Part shown: positions 42,333 to 49,922 of the stretch, piece by piece
How the letters are laid out: every line of letters starts with the position of its first letter
Position numbering within the stretch: the stretch's first letter is position 1
Origin: Azospirillum sp. TSA2s
GTDB taxonomy: Bacteria; Pseudomonadota; Alphaproteobacteria; Azospirillales; Azospirillaceae
Direction: 5' to 3'
Assembly: GCF_004923315.1 (NCBI RefSeq)
Contig: NZ_CP039648.1
Coordinates: forward strand, 186,001 to 250,000
DNA: 64,000 nt
The notes under the pieces: generated by a model
What the model was told of the DNA's origin: nothing
The model's input: only the letters and a program-made list of their open reading frames with translations
Database searches by the model: none
Position numbers and translations under genes: made by a program

Positions 42333-42714
42333 GCATTTGGTGTGAATGATTTCCCGCGCACCGGCGCCGGATGGAGCGCCAGTCGCCTACGGCGAAACAC
42401 AATAATCAGTTACAAAAGCATTCTTTCAAAAACAAAATTAAAAATAACATATTAACAATTGACCTCTACCAGAACGTGGATATAGCTTTCTGAAAATAAG
42501 GTGCGGAGTTCACACAATAGTATGAAAACCTGCGGCGATTGGCGTTTATGTTTTAAAAAGGTCGTTCTCTGATCTTGCATAGATTTGCCGATTTTCAGCT
42601 GTCGTCCATTCAATCAGGAATTTCGTCAGTTTCAAACATCGGCATCAAGCTGCGCATTGAAAGCGCATTTCTCCAATCATGTCTTGCCAATCATCTCTTG
42701 AAGGAGATCATCGG
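42333..42714 (+). promoter_or_regulatory. AT-rich promoter region of the peptide / radical SAM cluster
   Basis: About 320 bases (42400-42714) are strikingly AT-rich compared with the rest of the window. A candidate promoter is TTGACC at 42459-42464, a 16-bp spacer and TATAGC at 42481-42486. That would leave a leader of about 220 bases before the first peptide gene. A-tract rich sequence at 42414-42458 could be an UP element or a nucleoid-protein (H-NS/MucR-like) binding area. The open frame starting at 42575 or 42679 runs through this leader but lacks a ribosome-binding site. Confidence 0.55.
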
Positions 42715-42900
42715 ATGTCCACCGCTCCCATTCGCATGCTCTACGGCGGCGCCATGACCGAGGCGATCGTCAGCGGCGACCTGTCCAAGATGAAGGAGGC
42801 CGCTGCGGCCGCCGAGACGCACCTCGCCGAGCATGGCGACGTCGGCTCGATGCTGCAGATGCTGAAGATCGAGATCGCGAAAGCGGAATCGAAGGGCTGA
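42715..42900 (+). CDS. GDL-motif peptide 1 (DUF1843-like RiPP precursor candidate)
   Basis: Small acidic/amphipathic peptide of 61 residues. ATG 42715 has AAGGAGATCATCGG before it. It shares with the two following peptides the block AI-x-(S/G)GDL-x-x-MK (here AIVSGDLSKMK), then an Ala/Glu-rich helix, HLAEHGDV, and the ending LKIEIAKAE. There is no Cys. The family looks like DUF1843, for which GDL-motif peptides are associated with radical SAM/SPASM maturases. Three tandem paralogues directly before such an enzyme suggest that these are modification substrates. Modified residues and any cleavage site are unknown; the shared part is long, so it is not a simple leader/core peptide. Confidence 0.85.
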   Translation: MSTAPIRMLYGGAMTEAIVSGDLSKMKEAAAAAETHLAEHGDVGSMLQMLKIEIAKAESKG

Positions 42901-42947
42901 TCGGGCGCGCAGTCGCTTTTCCATTTTTCCTGCGGAGCAGTCTCCAC

Positions 42948-43139
42948 ATGTCCGAAGCACCCATGCGCTCCATCAAGCCTTACGGCGTGGCGATCTCCGA
43001 CGCCATCGCCGGCGGCGATCTGGCGAAGATGAAGGAAGTGGCCGCGGCCGCCGAGCAGCATCTCGCCGAACATGGTGACGTGGCCGGCATCCTCAACCTG
43101 CTGAAGGTCGAGATCGCCAAGGCCGAAGCCGGTCTCTGA
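42948..43139 (+). CDS. GDL-motif peptide 2 (DUF1843-like RiPP precursor candidate)
   Basis: Peptide of 63 residues, the best match to the common pattern: PYGVAISDAIAGGDLAKMK near residues 11-29, then AAAAEQHLAEHGDV, and LLKVEIAKAEAGL at the end. ATG 42948 has GCGGAGCAG about ten bases before it. It lies 47 bases after peptide 1 and 61 bases before peptide 3, each gene with its own ribosome-binding site, so all three are probably made in similar amounts from one mRNA. The variable parts are the N-terminal ten residues and the last two or three residues, the places to look for product-specific sequence. Confidence 0.86.
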   Translation: MSEAPMRSIKPYGVAISDAIAGGDLAKMKEVAAAAEQHLAEHGDVAGILNLLKVEIAKAEAGL

Positions 43140-43200
43140 CTCTGATTTTCAATCCACCGATTTCCAACCTCCCCGCCATTCAAAACCGAGGAACCGACAG

Positions 43201-43395
43201 ATGTCCAAATCGCACCTTCCCCATCCCCGTCCGATGTACATGGCCACCATGACCCAGGCCATCGCCGGCGGCGATCTGGCGACGATGAAGCAGGTCGCGG
43301 CCGAGGCCGAGGAGCATCTCGCCACCTACGGCGACGTCCCGGGGCTGCTGCAGCTCCTGAAGGTCGAGATCGCCAAGGCCGAGGCGAACGGCTGA
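43201..43395 (+). CDS. GDL-motif peptide 3 (DUF1843-like RiPP precursor candidate)
   Basis: Peptide of 64 residues, the most divergent in its N-terminus (His/Pro/Met-rich, HLPHPRPMYMATM) but with the same core: AIAGGDLATMK, AEEHLATYGDV and LLKVEIAKAEANG. It has Tyr-Gly-Asp where the others have His-Gly-Asp. ATG 43201 follows GAGGAACCGACAG. The radical SAM gene begins 131 bases downstream on the same strand with no terminator visible between, so co-transcription is likely. Confidence 0.85.
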   Translation: MSKSHLPHPRPMYMATMTQAIAGGDLATMKQVAAEAEEHLATYGDVPGLLQLLKVEIAKAEANG

Positions 43396-43526
43396 TCGGC
43401 TTCGGCCGGGGTGCTGCGGCCGGGGTGCGGCGTCCATGCCGTCCGCACCCCGGCGGCGCCGCGCCGCCGATATACGGAGCCGCCGATATTCAGAGCCAGT
43501 GCCATTCCGAGGAAGATACCGGAACC

Positions 43527-45089
43527 ATGGACCAGCCGCTTCCCTGCCCCGACCTTTCGGCCCGCTCCCCGGATCAGCCCCCGGATCAGCCCCCGGATCA
43601 GTCGGCGTCCGTGCCGGCGCGCTATTGTTTTGAGGACGATTTCCGCAAGCTGGTCCCGGTCCTGGTGGTCTGGGAAACCACGCTCGCCTGCAATCTGAAA
43701 TGCCAGCATTGCGGATCGCGCGCCGGCCGGCCGCGGCCGGACGAGCTGAGCACCGAGGAGGCGCTGGACCTCGTCGACCGTCTGGCCGCGCTCGGCACCC
43801 GCGAGATTTCGCTGATCGGCGGCGAGGCCTATCTGCGCAAGGACTGGGTGGAGATCATCCGGCGCTGCCGCAGCCATGGCATCAGGACCGCCGTGCAGAC
43901 CGGCGGCCGCAACCTGACCGACCGCCGGCTGGACGAGGCGGTGGAGGCCGGGCTCCAGGCCATCGGCGTCTCGATCGACGGGCTGCCCGACCTGCACGAC
44001 CGGGTGCGCGGCGTTCCCGGCTCCTACGATCAGGCAATGAGCGCCCTGCGCCGCGCCAAGGAGCGCGGGCTGGCGGTGTCGGTCAACACCCAGATCGGAC
44101 CCGAAACCCCCGACCATCTGCCGGAGCTGATGAACCGGATCATCGAGGCCGGGGCCACCCACTGGCAGATCCAGTTCACCGTCGCGATGGGCAACGCCGT
44201 CGACAATCCGGACCTGCTGCTGCAGCCCCACCGCCTTCTCGACGTCATGCCGCTGCTGGCCCGCCTCTACCGCGAGGGGCTGGAGCGCGGGCTGCTGATG
44301 GTGGTCGGCAACAATGTCGGCTATTACGGCCCCTACGAGCATATCTGGCGCGGCCTGGGCGACGACCGGATGCATTGGTCCGGCTGCGCCGCCGGGCAGA
44401 TCGGCATCGGCATCGAAGCGGACGGTACCCTGAAGGGCTGCCCGTCGCTGGCGACCTCCCTCTATGCCGCCGGCAACATCCGCGAGATGAGCGTGGAGGA
44501 CATCTGGCGCCATGCCGACCGGATGCAGTTCGGCCGCCTGCGGTCGGTGGACGAGCTGTGGGGCTATTGCCGCACCTGCTATTACGCCGACATCTGCCGC
44601 GCCGGCTGCACCTGGACCTCCGAATCGCTGCTGGGCAAGCGCGGCAACAACCCCTACTGCCATCACCGGGTGCTCGACCTTGCCAAGCATGGCCTGCGCG
44701 AGCGGGTGGTGAAGATCAAGGACGCGCCGAACGAGGCCTTCGCCATCGGCGAGTTCGCGCTCATCACCGAGCCGATCCCCGGCGCCGAATCCCCCGGCCT
44801 GCCGGAGCGCGACCCGGCCACGGTGCATCGCCACGCCTACGAACGCTCCCCCGAAGGCGGCGTGGTGCCGCCCAGCCTGACGCTCTGCCGCGGCTGCAAC
44901 CAGTATATCTGGCCGCACGAGGCCGACTGCCCCCATTGCGGCGCCGACGTCGCGGCGGCGGCAGTGCAGCACGAGATCGACAGCGCGCGCCGCCGCGCCT
45001 TGATCCTCGAGACCCAACGCCTGCTGGACGAGGCCCGGGCGCAGAGGCAATCCGCGGCCAAGCAATCCGCGGCGGCGCTCCCCGGATAG
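43527..45089 (+). CDS. Radical SAM/SPASM peptide maturase (GDL-peptide associated)
   Basis: Enzyme of 520 residues. The SAM-binding [4Fe-4S] motif is ACNLKCQHCGS (Cys55, 59, 62), followed by SLIGGEAYLRKDW and SIDGLPDLHDRVRG, the usual radical SAM barrel motifs. A SPASM-type region with seven Cys (287, 305, 348, 351, 357, 361, 378) would hold auxiliary Fe-S clusters, as in RiPP maturases such as AlbA, SuiB and anSME. The last 70 residues add CRGC-x10-CPHC (Cys454, 457, 468, 471), a zinc-ribbon-like unit, then a helix. It most likely modifies the three peptides encoded upstream; the chemistry (thioether, C-C or C-O link, epimerisation) cannot be told. ATG 43527 follows GAGGAAG. Residues 15-25 are a DQPP tandem repeat. 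Confidence 0.88.
   Translation: MDQPLPCPDLSARSPDQPPDQPPDQSASVPARYCFEDDFRKLVPVLVVWETTLACNLKCQHCGSRAGRPRPDELSTEEALDLVDRLAALGTREISLIGGEAYLRKDWVEIIRRCRSHGIRTAVQTGGRNLTDRRLDEAVEAGLQAIGVSIDGLPDLHDRVRGVPGSYDQAMSALRRAKERGLAVSVNTQIGPETPDHLPELMNRIIEAGATHWQIQFTVAMGNAVDNPDLLLQPHRLLDVMPLLARLYREGLERGLLMVVGNNVGYYGPYEHIWRGLGDDRMHWSGCAAGQIGIGIEADGTLKGCPSLATSLYAAGNIREMSVEDIWRHADRMQFGRLRSVDELWGYCRTCYYADICRAGCTWTSESLLGKRGNNPYCHHRVLDLAKHGLRERVVKIKDAPNEAFAIGEFALITEPIPGAESPGLPERDPATVHRHAYERSPEGGVVPPSLTLCRGCNQYIWPHEADCPHCGADVAAAAVQHEIDSARRRALILETQRLLDEARAQRQSAAKQSAAALPG
43569..43601 (+). repeat. 12-bp perfect tandem repeat in the maturase gene
   Basis: CCGGATCAGCCC is repeated 2.75 times without a mismatch, in frame, encoding Pro-Asp-Gln-Pro units in the disordered N-terminus before the radical SAM domain. 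Such repeats vary in copy number by slippage without changing the frame. Confidence 0.8.
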
Positions 45090-45161
45090 TCGGTTGATCG
45101 GGCACGGCTTCGGGCAGATGGCCGCCGCCCGGAAACCGGCTCCCGACCTCGACCCAAACCG

Positions 45162-45190
45162 TTGACAACATGCCCGGCCGTGGGTGCAAT
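45162..45190 (+). promoter_or_regulatory. Promoter of the pot operon
   Basis: TTGACA at 45162-45167, a 17-bp spacer and TGCAAT at 45185-45190 (four of six bases of TATAAT) lie about 75 bases before the potF start. It indicates that the transporter operon is transcribed separately from the radical SAM gene. Confidence 0.55.
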
Positions 45191-45263
45191 AGCGCCCGCG
45201 AGCCGGGTATGCCGTTGGGATGTGGCGGCGCCCGCAACACTCACGAACAGGTCGGGGCAAATC

Positions 45264-46361
45264 ATGAAAAAACTCGCTCTCAGCCTCATCGGCGCGGTCG
45301 CGGCGATTGCCATCGCCGGCCCGGCGATGGCCCAGGCCAAGAAGCCGGTCAACATCTACATCTGGAACGATTATCTGGGTGAAACGACCCTCGCCGACTT
45401 CACCAAGGCCACGGGCGCTGAGACGAAGGTCGACCTGTACGACAGCCTGGAACTGCTGGAGCAGAAGGTGCTCGTCGGCAAGTCCGGCTATGACGTGATC
45501 GTGCCGACCGCCGAGCCGACCCTGTCCCGCCTGATCCAGGCCAAGGTTGTGGGTCCGCTCGACAAGTCGAAGATCCCCAACTACAAGAACGTCGACCCGA
45601 AGGTCCTGAAGCTGCTGGAGAATTCGGACCCCGGCAACAAGTACGCCGTGCCCTATCTCGGCGGAACCGTCGGCATCGCCATCATCCCGGAAAAGATCAA
45701 GGCCGTCGCCCCCGACGTGGCGCTCGACAGCTGGGACCTGATCTTCAAGCCGGAAGTGGCGAAGAAGGTTTCGGCCTGCGGCATCACCGTGATGGATTCG
45801 GCCATCGACGTCATCCCGTCGGTGCTGAACTACCTCGGCCTCGATCCGAACTCCGAGAAGAAGGAGGATCTGGAGAAGGTCGAGAAGACGCTGATGGCGG
45901 TCCGCCCCTACATCAAGCGGTTCGTCACCGGTGAGAACATCAACATCCTGGCCGGCGGCGACGCCTGCGTCGTGATGGCCTACAACGGCGACGCCATCCA
46001 GGGCGCCGCCCGCGCCGCCGAGGCCAAGAGCGCCAAGGTCGAATACATCACGCCGAAGGAAGGCGTGCAGGTCTGGTGGGACACGCTGGCGATCCCGGCC
46101 GACGCGCCGAACAAGGAGGGCGCGTACGAGTTCATCAACTTCGTGCTCGACCCGGCCAACATGGCCAACATCTCCAACAAGGTCAGCTACGCCAACGCGG
46201 TGCCGGCCTCGCTGCCGATGGTGGCCGACGACATCAAGTCGAACCCCGGCATCTTCCTGCCGGCCGACAGCAAGGTGAAGCTGTTCTCGCTGAAGCAGAT
46301 CAAGCAGACCACCGACCGCGCCCGCACCCGCGTGTGGACCAAGGTCAAGACCGGCAAGTAA
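45264..46361 (+). CDS. potF: Putrescine/polyamine ABC transporter, substrate-binding protein
   Basis: Periplasmic binding protein of 365 residues, the length of E. coli PotF (putrescine). Signal peptide is residues 1-23 (ending PAMAQA). The mature part starts VNIYIWNDYLGETTLADFTKATG, as in PotD/PotF, and has GYDVIVPTAEPTLSRLIQA, VPYLGGTVGIAI, SWDLIFKPE, LAGGDACVVMAYNGDA and QVWWDTLAIPADA, where the aromatic and acidic residues that cage the polyamine lie. ATG 45264 follows CGGGGC. It is the first gene of a potFGHI-type operon. Whether it prefers putrescine or spermidine is not settled by sequence. Confidence 0.93.
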   Translation: MKKLALSLIGAVAAIAIAGPAMAQAKKPVNIYIWNDYLGETTLADFTKATGAETKVDLYDSLELLEQKVLVGKSGYDVIVPTAEPTLSRLIQAKVVGPLDKSKIPNYKNVDPKVLKLLENSDPGNKYAVPYLGGTVGIAIIPEKIKAVAPDVALDSWDLIFKPEVAKKVSACGITVMDSAIDVIPSVLNYLGLDPNSEKKEDLEKVEKTLMAVRPYIKRFVTGENINILAGGDACVVMAYNGDAIQGAARAAEAKSAKVEYITPKEGVQVWWDTLAIPADAPNKEGAYEFINFVLDPANMANISNKVSYANAVPASLPMVADDIKSNPGIFLPADSKVKLFSLKQIKQTTDRARTRVWTKVKTGK

Positions 46362-46460
46362 GCCGCTCCCAACGAGGCGCCGATCTGTGGCGCTGGCCCG
46401 CCCCGGCCGATCCCCAGCGATGGGGAGCGGCCGGGGCGTCGTCATGAAAGAGGAACCCGG

Positions 46461-47612
46461 ATGGCCGGTCAGCCGATTCGCAAACCCACCCGTCTGGAAC
46501 CGTGGCAGGACGCGGGCCAGACGCCGTATGTCCGAATCGAGAAGGTGACGAAGACCTTCGGCGACTTCGTCGCGGTGGACGAGGTCAGCCTGTCGATCTA
46601 TCGCAACGAGTTCTTCGCTCTGCTCGGCGGTTCCGGCTCCGGCAAGACGACTCTGCTGCGCATGCTGGCGGGGTTCGAGCAGCCGACCGAAGGCAAGATC
46701 TTCATCGACGGCGTCGACATGGCCGGCATCCCGCCCTATGAGCGGCCGGTCAACATGATGTTCCAGTCCTACGCCCTGTTCCCGCACATGACGGTGGAGC
46801 AGAACGTCGCCTTCGGCCTGAAACAGGACGGGGTGGCGAAGGCGGAGATCCGCGACCGCGTGGCGGAGATGCTGGGGATGGTCCAGCTGTCGGCCTTCGG
46901 CAAGCGCCGTCCGCACCAGCTGTCCGGCGGCCAGCGCCAGCGCGTGGCGCTCGCCCGCTCGCTGGTCAAGCGGCCGAAACTGCTGCTGCTGGACGAGCCG
47001 CTGGGCGCGCTGGACAAGAAGCTGCGCGAACGCACGCAGTTCGAACTGGTCAACATCCAGGAAAAGCTGGGCGTCACCTTCATCGTCGTCACCCACGACC
47101 AGGAAGAGGCGATGACCATGTCCTCGCGCATCGCCGTGATGAACCACGGCGTCATCGCGCAGGTGGGCACGCCGACCGAGATCTACGAATATCCGCACAG
47201 CCGTTTCGTCGCCGAATTCATCGGCTCCATCAACATGTTCGACGGCCGCGTCGTTTCCACCGACGGCGATCAGGTCATCGTCGCGTCGGAGGAGGCCGGC
47301 TGTGAGCTGCTGATCGCCCACGCCACCCCGGCGCCGGCCGGCTCCCCCGTCTCCGTCGCCATCCGGCCGGAGAAGATCGCCCTGTCGAAGGACCCGGTTG
47401 CCGGCGGTGACGGCCGCAACCAGACCACCGGCATCGTGCGCGAGATCGCCTATCTCGGCGACGTGTCGATCTATCTGGTGCAGCTGCCGACCGGCAAGAC
47501 GGTGCGGGTCACCGCCCCCAACGTCACCCGCCGCACCGAAATGCCGATCACCTGGGAGGACGAGGTGACCCTGACCTGGCGCCCCTTCGCCGGCGTGGTG
47601 CTGACCCAATGA
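46461..47612 (+). CDS. potG: Polyamine ABC transporter, ATP-binding protein
   Basis: ABC ATPase of 383 residues. Walker A is GGSGSGKTT, the Q-loop MMFQSYALFPHMTV, the signature LSGGQRQRVALARSL, Walker B LLLLDEPLGALD, and the switch His in VVTHDQEEAMTMS. A C-terminal TOBE-type regulatory domain (about 260-383; IRPEKIALS) is typical of PotA/PotG. ATG 46461 follows AGAGGAACCCGG. Its stop overlaps the potH start (ATGA at 47609-47612), so the two are translationally coupled. Confidence 0.94.
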   Translation: MAGQPIRKPTRLEPWQDAGQTPYVRIEKVTKTFGDFVAVDEVSLSIYRNEFFALLGGSGSGKTTLLRMLAGFEQPTEGKIFIDGVDMAGIPPYERPVNMMFQSYALFPHMTVEQNVAFGLKQDGVAKAEIRDRVAEMLGMVQLSAFGKRRPHQLSGGQRQRVALARSLVKRPKLLLLDEPLGALDKKLRERTQFELVNIQEKLGVTFIVVTHDQEEAMTMSSRIAVMNHGVIAQVGTPTEIYEYPHSRFVAEFIGSINMFDGRVVSTDGDQVIVASEEAGCELLIAHATPAPAGSPVSVAIRPEKIALSKDPVAGGDGRNQTTGIVREIAYLGDVSIYLVQLPTGKTVRVTAPNVTRRTEMPITWEDEVTLTWRPFAGVVLTQ

Positions 47613-48553
47613 GGGCGGTCGTCGCCATTCTCGTTTCTGGCCTCAGCCGGATCGGGCTGTGGGGCCGCGGCGTGGTCGTCGCCGTCCCCTATCTGTGGCT
47701 GATGCTGTTCTTCCTGGTGCCCTTCCTGATCGTCTTCGGCATCAGCTTCTCCGAATCGATCATCGCCCAGCCGCCCTATTCCTCGCTGGTGGAGTGGCTG
47801 ACCGACGAGGATGCCGGCACCTCGAAGCTGCAGATCCTGCTGAACATCAGCAATTACTTCCGGCTGGGCGGGGACGACCTCTACATCCTCGCCTACCTGA
47901 ACTCGCTGAAGATCGCGGCGGTCACCACGCTGCTGTGCCTGCTCATCGGCTATCCCATGGCCTACGCCATCGCCAAGGCCGACCCGGCGCGGCGCGGGCC
48001 GCTGATGATGCTGGTGATCCTGCCCTTCTGGACCAGTTTCCTGATCCGCATCTATGCCTGGATCGGCATCCTCAAGGGCAACGGCGTCATCAGCAACCTG
48101 CTGGAATGGGCGGGCATCACCAGCGGTCCGGTGGAGATCCTCTATTCCGACTGGGCGGTCTATATCGGCATGACCTACTGCTACCTGCCCTTCATGGTGC
48201 TGCCGCTCTATTCCACCCTGGAGAAGATGGACCCCAGCCTTCTGGAGGCGGCGGCCGATCTCGGCTCCCGCCCCTTCAAGTCCTTCCTGCAGATCACGCT
48301 GCCGCTGTCTCTGCCGGGAATCATCGCCGGGTCACTGCTGGTCTTCATCCCGGCAGTGGGTGAGTTCGTGACGCCGGAACTGCTGGGCGGTCCCGACACG
48401 CTGATGATCGGCCGCGTGCTGTGGAACGAGTTCTTCGCCAACCGCGACTGGCCGGTGGCGTCGGCCGTCGCCATCGCCCTGCTTCTGGTCCTGGTGGTGC
48501 CGATCATGATCTTCCAGCATGTGCAGGGCAAACAGGCGGAGGCCGGGCGATGA
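47609..48553 (+). CDS. potH: Polyamine ABC transporter, permease
   Basis: Inner-membrane permease of 314 residues with six helices in the MetI-like fold. The EAA loop that contacts the ATPase is LLEAAADLGSRPFKSFLQITLPLSLPGI. The first helix (YLWLMLFFLVPFLIVFGISFSES) and the long periplasmic segment before helix 2 are typical of PotB/PotH. It overlaps potG by four bases and potI by four bases. It would pair with PotI to form the channel. Confidence 0.93.
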   Translation: MRAVVAILVSGLSRIGLWGRGVVVAVPYLWLMLFFLVPFLIVFGISFSESIIAQPPYSSLVEWLTDEDAGTSKLQILLNISNYFRLGGDDLYILAYLNSLKIAAVTTLLCLLIGYPMAYAIAKADPARRGPLMMLVILPFWTSFLIRIYAWIGILKGNGVISNLLEWAGITSGPVEILYSDWAVYIGMTYCYLPFMVLPLYSTLEKMDPSLLEAAADLGSRPFKSFLQITLPLSLPGIIAGSLLVFIPAVGEFVTPELLGGPDTLMIGRVLWNEFFANRDWPVASAVAIALLLVLVVPIMIFQHVQGKQAEAGR

Positions 48554-49383
48554 AACGGTTCGGCTTCCTGTCCTGGGCGCTGCTGTTCGGCTATGCCTTC
48601 CTCTATGTCCCCATCGCGCTGCTGATCGTCTTCAGCTTCAACGAGTCGCGGCTGGTGACGGTGTGGGCCGGCTTCTCGACCAAATGGTATGCGGAGCTGA
48701 TCCACAACGACACGCTGCTGGACGCCGCCCTGCTGTCCTTCCAGGTGGCGGCGGTGTCGGCGACGCTGGCGGTGCTGCTGGGCACCTGCGCCGGGCTGGC
48801 TTTGACCCGCTTCGGGCGGTTCCGCGGCCGGACGCTGTTCGGCGGCATGATCACCGCGCCGCTGGTCATGCCGGAGGTCATCACCGGCCTGTCGCTGCTG
48901 CTGCTGTTCGTGGCGATGGAGCAATGGGTGGGCTGGCCCGACGGGCGCGGCGTCACCACCATCACCATCGCCCACACCACCTTCACCATGTCCTACGTCG
49001 CGGTGGTCATCCAGTCGCGGCTGGCCGGCATGGACGGCAGCCTGGAGGAGGCGGCGATGGATCTGGGCGCCCGCCCGGCCAAGGTCTTCTTCGTCATCAC
49101 CCTGCCGCTGATCGCCCCGGCGCTGGTCGCCGGCTGGCTGCTGGCCTTCACCCTGTCGCTGGACGACGTGGTGGTGGCGAGCTTCGTCTCCGGCCCCGGA
49201 TCGACGACGCTGCCGATGGTGATCTTCTCCAGCGTGAAGTTCGGCATCAGCCCGCAGATCAACGCGCTGGCCACCCTGATGGTGCTGGTGGTGGCGACCG
49301 GCATCTTCGTCGCCAGCATCGTCATGGCCCGCCAGGAACGCCAGCGCAAACGCGACGAGCAGATGGCGATTCAGAACGGCTGA
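48550..49383 (+). CDS. potI: Polyamine ABC transporter, permease
   Basis: Second MetI-like permease, 277 residues, PotC/PotI type. Helix 1 is residues about 5-28 with the characteristic YVPIALLIVFSFNES; the EAA loop is LEEAAMDLGARPAKVFFVITLPLIAPAL; SLDDVVVASFVSGPGSTTLPMVIFS is a strongly conserved PotC/PotI segment. ATG 48550 overlaps the potH stop (ATGA). A perfect 14-bp hairpin follows the stop, marking the end of the operon. Confidence 0.94.
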   Translation: MKRFGFLSWALLFGYAFLYVPIALLIVFSFNESRLVTVWAGFSTKWYAELIHNDTLLDAALLSFQVAAVSATLAVLLGTCAGLALTRFGRFRGRTLFGGMITAPLVMPEVITGLSLLLLFVAMEQWVGWPDGRGVTTITIAHTTFTMSYVAVVIQSRLAGMDGSLEEAAMDLGARPAKVFFVITLPLIAPALVAGWLLAFTLSLDDVVVASFVSGPGSTTLPMVIFSSVKFGISPQINALATLMVLVVATGIFVASIVMARQERQRKRDEQMAIQNG

Positions 49384-49391
49384 TGGAGTTT

Positions 49392-49429
49392 TATGGACCG
49401 GCCGGACGCCATAGCCCGGCCGGTCCATA
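49392..49429 (+). terminator. Hairpin after the pot operon
   Basis: TATGGACCGGCCGG (49392-49405) and its exact complement CCGGCCGGTCCATA (49416-49429) flank a ten-base loop. No T run follows, so it may stabilise the mRNA end or work with Rho. Confidence 0.6.
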
Positions 49430-49922
49430 GACGATCCCGGCACCCCATCCGTCCGCGCAGAGGAGAAACCTGCCGCCATGGATGGCAATTGCCTGCTTCT
49501 TTTGCTATGTTGAAGCCATCTGCAACAGCGAAAGAGGCCGTGCCATGCGCGCGCTCCTGTGGTTCCCCTTGTTGAGACTCGGATTTTTCAATCCCGTTTC
49601 CAGTGCTTATTCGACCACCCGTACGGTCACCGCCCGCCGCGCCCTGCGCCCGCCGTCCGGCGCCTGATCGGCCGCCGATGGCCCTCATGCCGGCCCCCTC
49701 CCGGCATGCCGACGCGACCCGATGTCGCGTTCTTTCAAAAGTTCCTCTGCCATAAGGCCAAGTGCCGGCTGCCGTGGACGCGATTGCCAAACGCGCGCTC
49801 CCGTGGTTAGGGTGGACCGGGACGGAAAATGTCCCAGTCTTGCGGTTTGAGGCTCGCGGTTTCCAGTCACGCGGCCGCCGCGACGGGCAGGGACTTTTAA
49901 AAAAGGGTAGGGGGATCGACGC
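49430..49922. other. Intergenic region between pot operon and agmatine deiminase
   Basis: About 490 bases with below-average GC. A 40-codon frame at 49545-49667 (MRALLWFPLLRLGFFNP start) has AGAGG eight bases before its ATG and could be a leader peptide, but nothing else supports it. AGTCGGGAC-type motifs are absent. The right end (TTTTAAAAAAGGGTAGGGGG near 49895-49915) holds the ribosome-binding site of aguA. No clear -35/-10 pair is seen. Confidence 0.35.

Noticed and set aside
42679-42714. Earlier start codon for GDL peptide 1
   Set aside because: It would place AAGGAGATC inside the coding sequence and add residues not shared by the other two peptides.
43569-43601. Short direct repeats considered as a CRISPR fragment
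   Set aside because: Units are contiguous with no spacers and lie in frame inside a coding region.
43326-47609. Very long open frame on the - strand (about 1427 codons) opposite the peptide, maturase and pot genes
   Set aside because: It is antisense to several well-identified genes; its product is Gly/His/Arg/Val-rich low-complexity sequence without family motifs, as expected from GC-biased third positions.
49545-49667. 40-codon frame before aguA with AGAGG upstream
   Set aside because: Possible leader peptide, but the product has no run of regulatory codons and there is no attenuator-like hairpin and T run after it; kept only as a remark in the intergenic entry.
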